Assembly: GCA_964428215.1 (NCBI GenBank)
Contig: CAYRXO010000034.1
Location: forward strand, 1-22,929
Length of the DNA: 22,929 nucleotides
Origin: Accumulibacter sp964428215
GTDB taxonomy: Bacteria > Pseudomonadota > Gammaproteobacteria > Burkholderiales > Rhodocyclaceae
Direction: 5' to 3'
Position 1 is the first letter of the stretch. Every line of letters begins with the position of its first letter. Positions 22,665 through 22,929 of the stretch are shown here, piece after piece. The notes below the pieces were generated by a model. That model did not search any database. It was given only the letters and a program-made list of their open reading frames with translations, and was not told the origin of the DNA. A program made the position numbers and the translations under genes.

Positions 22665-22929
22665 ATGCAAACCCTATTGGTGCGAGCGGACAGTGACCCA
22701 CAACCGGCAGGTTGGCGTGTCCGGGTGCAGTGTGGACGGTGGCTATGGCGTGTCAGCCGCCGCATCGGCCAATTTTCTGGCTTTCTGGGGCTGTTGCTCT
22801 GCTTGCTGCCAACGGTCGCCGGGGCCGAAAATCCGCTCCGGCTGGGCATTCTGGCCGTGCGCCCTCCAGCGCAAGCTTTTCAGCAATGGCAACCGTTGGC
22901 GAATCATCTCGAACAGGCGCTGCAACGAC
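22665..22929 (+). CDS. Start of an exported PhnD-like ligand-binding protein (partial)
   Basis: Only the first 88 codons lie in the window. A basic N-terminal stretch of about 35 residues leads to a hydrophobic segment (FSGFLGLLLCLLPTVAGA, about 37-54), a signal peptide or anchor. LRLGILAVRPPAQAFQQWQPLANHLEQAL follows. That LxLGxLxxRP...WxPLAxxLxxAL pattern opens PhnD/transferrin-type periplasmic binding domains, which in betaproteobacteria often form the sensor part of histidine kinases or GGDEF/EAL proteins. It starts 23 bases after the preceding stop with a weak ribosome-binding site; later in-frame starts closer to the hydrophobic segment are possible. The output domain, if any, is beyond the edge. 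Confidence 0.6.
   Translation, partial: MQTLLVRADSDPQPAGWRVRVQCGRWLWRVSRRIGQFSGFLGLLLCLLPTVAGAENPLRLGILAVRPPAQAFQQWQPLANHLEQALQR

Overview
The window reads as a chromosomal segment of a GC-rich, Gram-negative betaproteobacterium. The gene content (Bcr-type efflux pump, LutACB lactate oxidation, Pat-type lysine acetyltransferase, type V autotransporter, HAMP chemoreceptor, CorC/HlyC protein) would fit the Rhodocyclales, but the sequence alone does not fix the genus. Core genes are tightly packed and GC-rich. The stretch from about 3.8 to 5.9 kb is more AT-rich and looks acquired.

Region 1 (1-3454) is the most interesting part: an RNA-repair operon. A GG-N10-GC sigma-54 promoter (32-48) should start transcription near base 59-61, exactly where the 5' acceptor strand of a tRNA-like RNA begins (61-227). 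A second, compact tRNA mimic follows without a gap (228-297). It has normal D and T arms, but its anticodon arm is closed by a UUCG tetraloop, so it has no anticodon. Downstream lie a slipin/SPFH protein, a small basic zinc-ribbon protein whose start overlaps the slipin gene, and the RNA ligase RtcB with all metal and guanylylation residues visible. No rtcA or archease follows within the window.

Region 2 (3455-5927) is accessory. It holds a lytic-transglycosylase-like protein without a signal peptide, overlapped by a 75-residue two-helix membrane protein (a toxin/immunity or lysis-like pair), then the C-terminal remnant of an IS110-family transposase and a dispersed-type palindrome. Region 3 (5928-9686) is a 1252-residue autotransporter with about seven passenger strand repeats, preceded by a sigma-54-like promoter candidate.

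Region 4 (10144-13252) is the lactate operon lutA-lutC-lutB, with ATGA overlaps at both junctions. Its control region holds a strong sigma-70 promoter, a TGGT-N3-ACCA GntR/FadR-type operator at the expected start site, and an 8-bp tandem repeat in the leader. It converges on a Pat-type acetyltransferase gene (13271-15967, minus) at a shared hairpin.

Region 5 (16284-22929) carries a chemoreceptor, a minus-strand cluster (Bcr/CflA MFS pump, a divergent ClpX-like ATPase without the zinc domain, and an overlapping membrane-anchored alpha/beta hydrolase), a divergent CorC/HlyC-family membrane protein, and the start of a gene for an exported PhnD-like ligand-binding domain, cut by the window edge.
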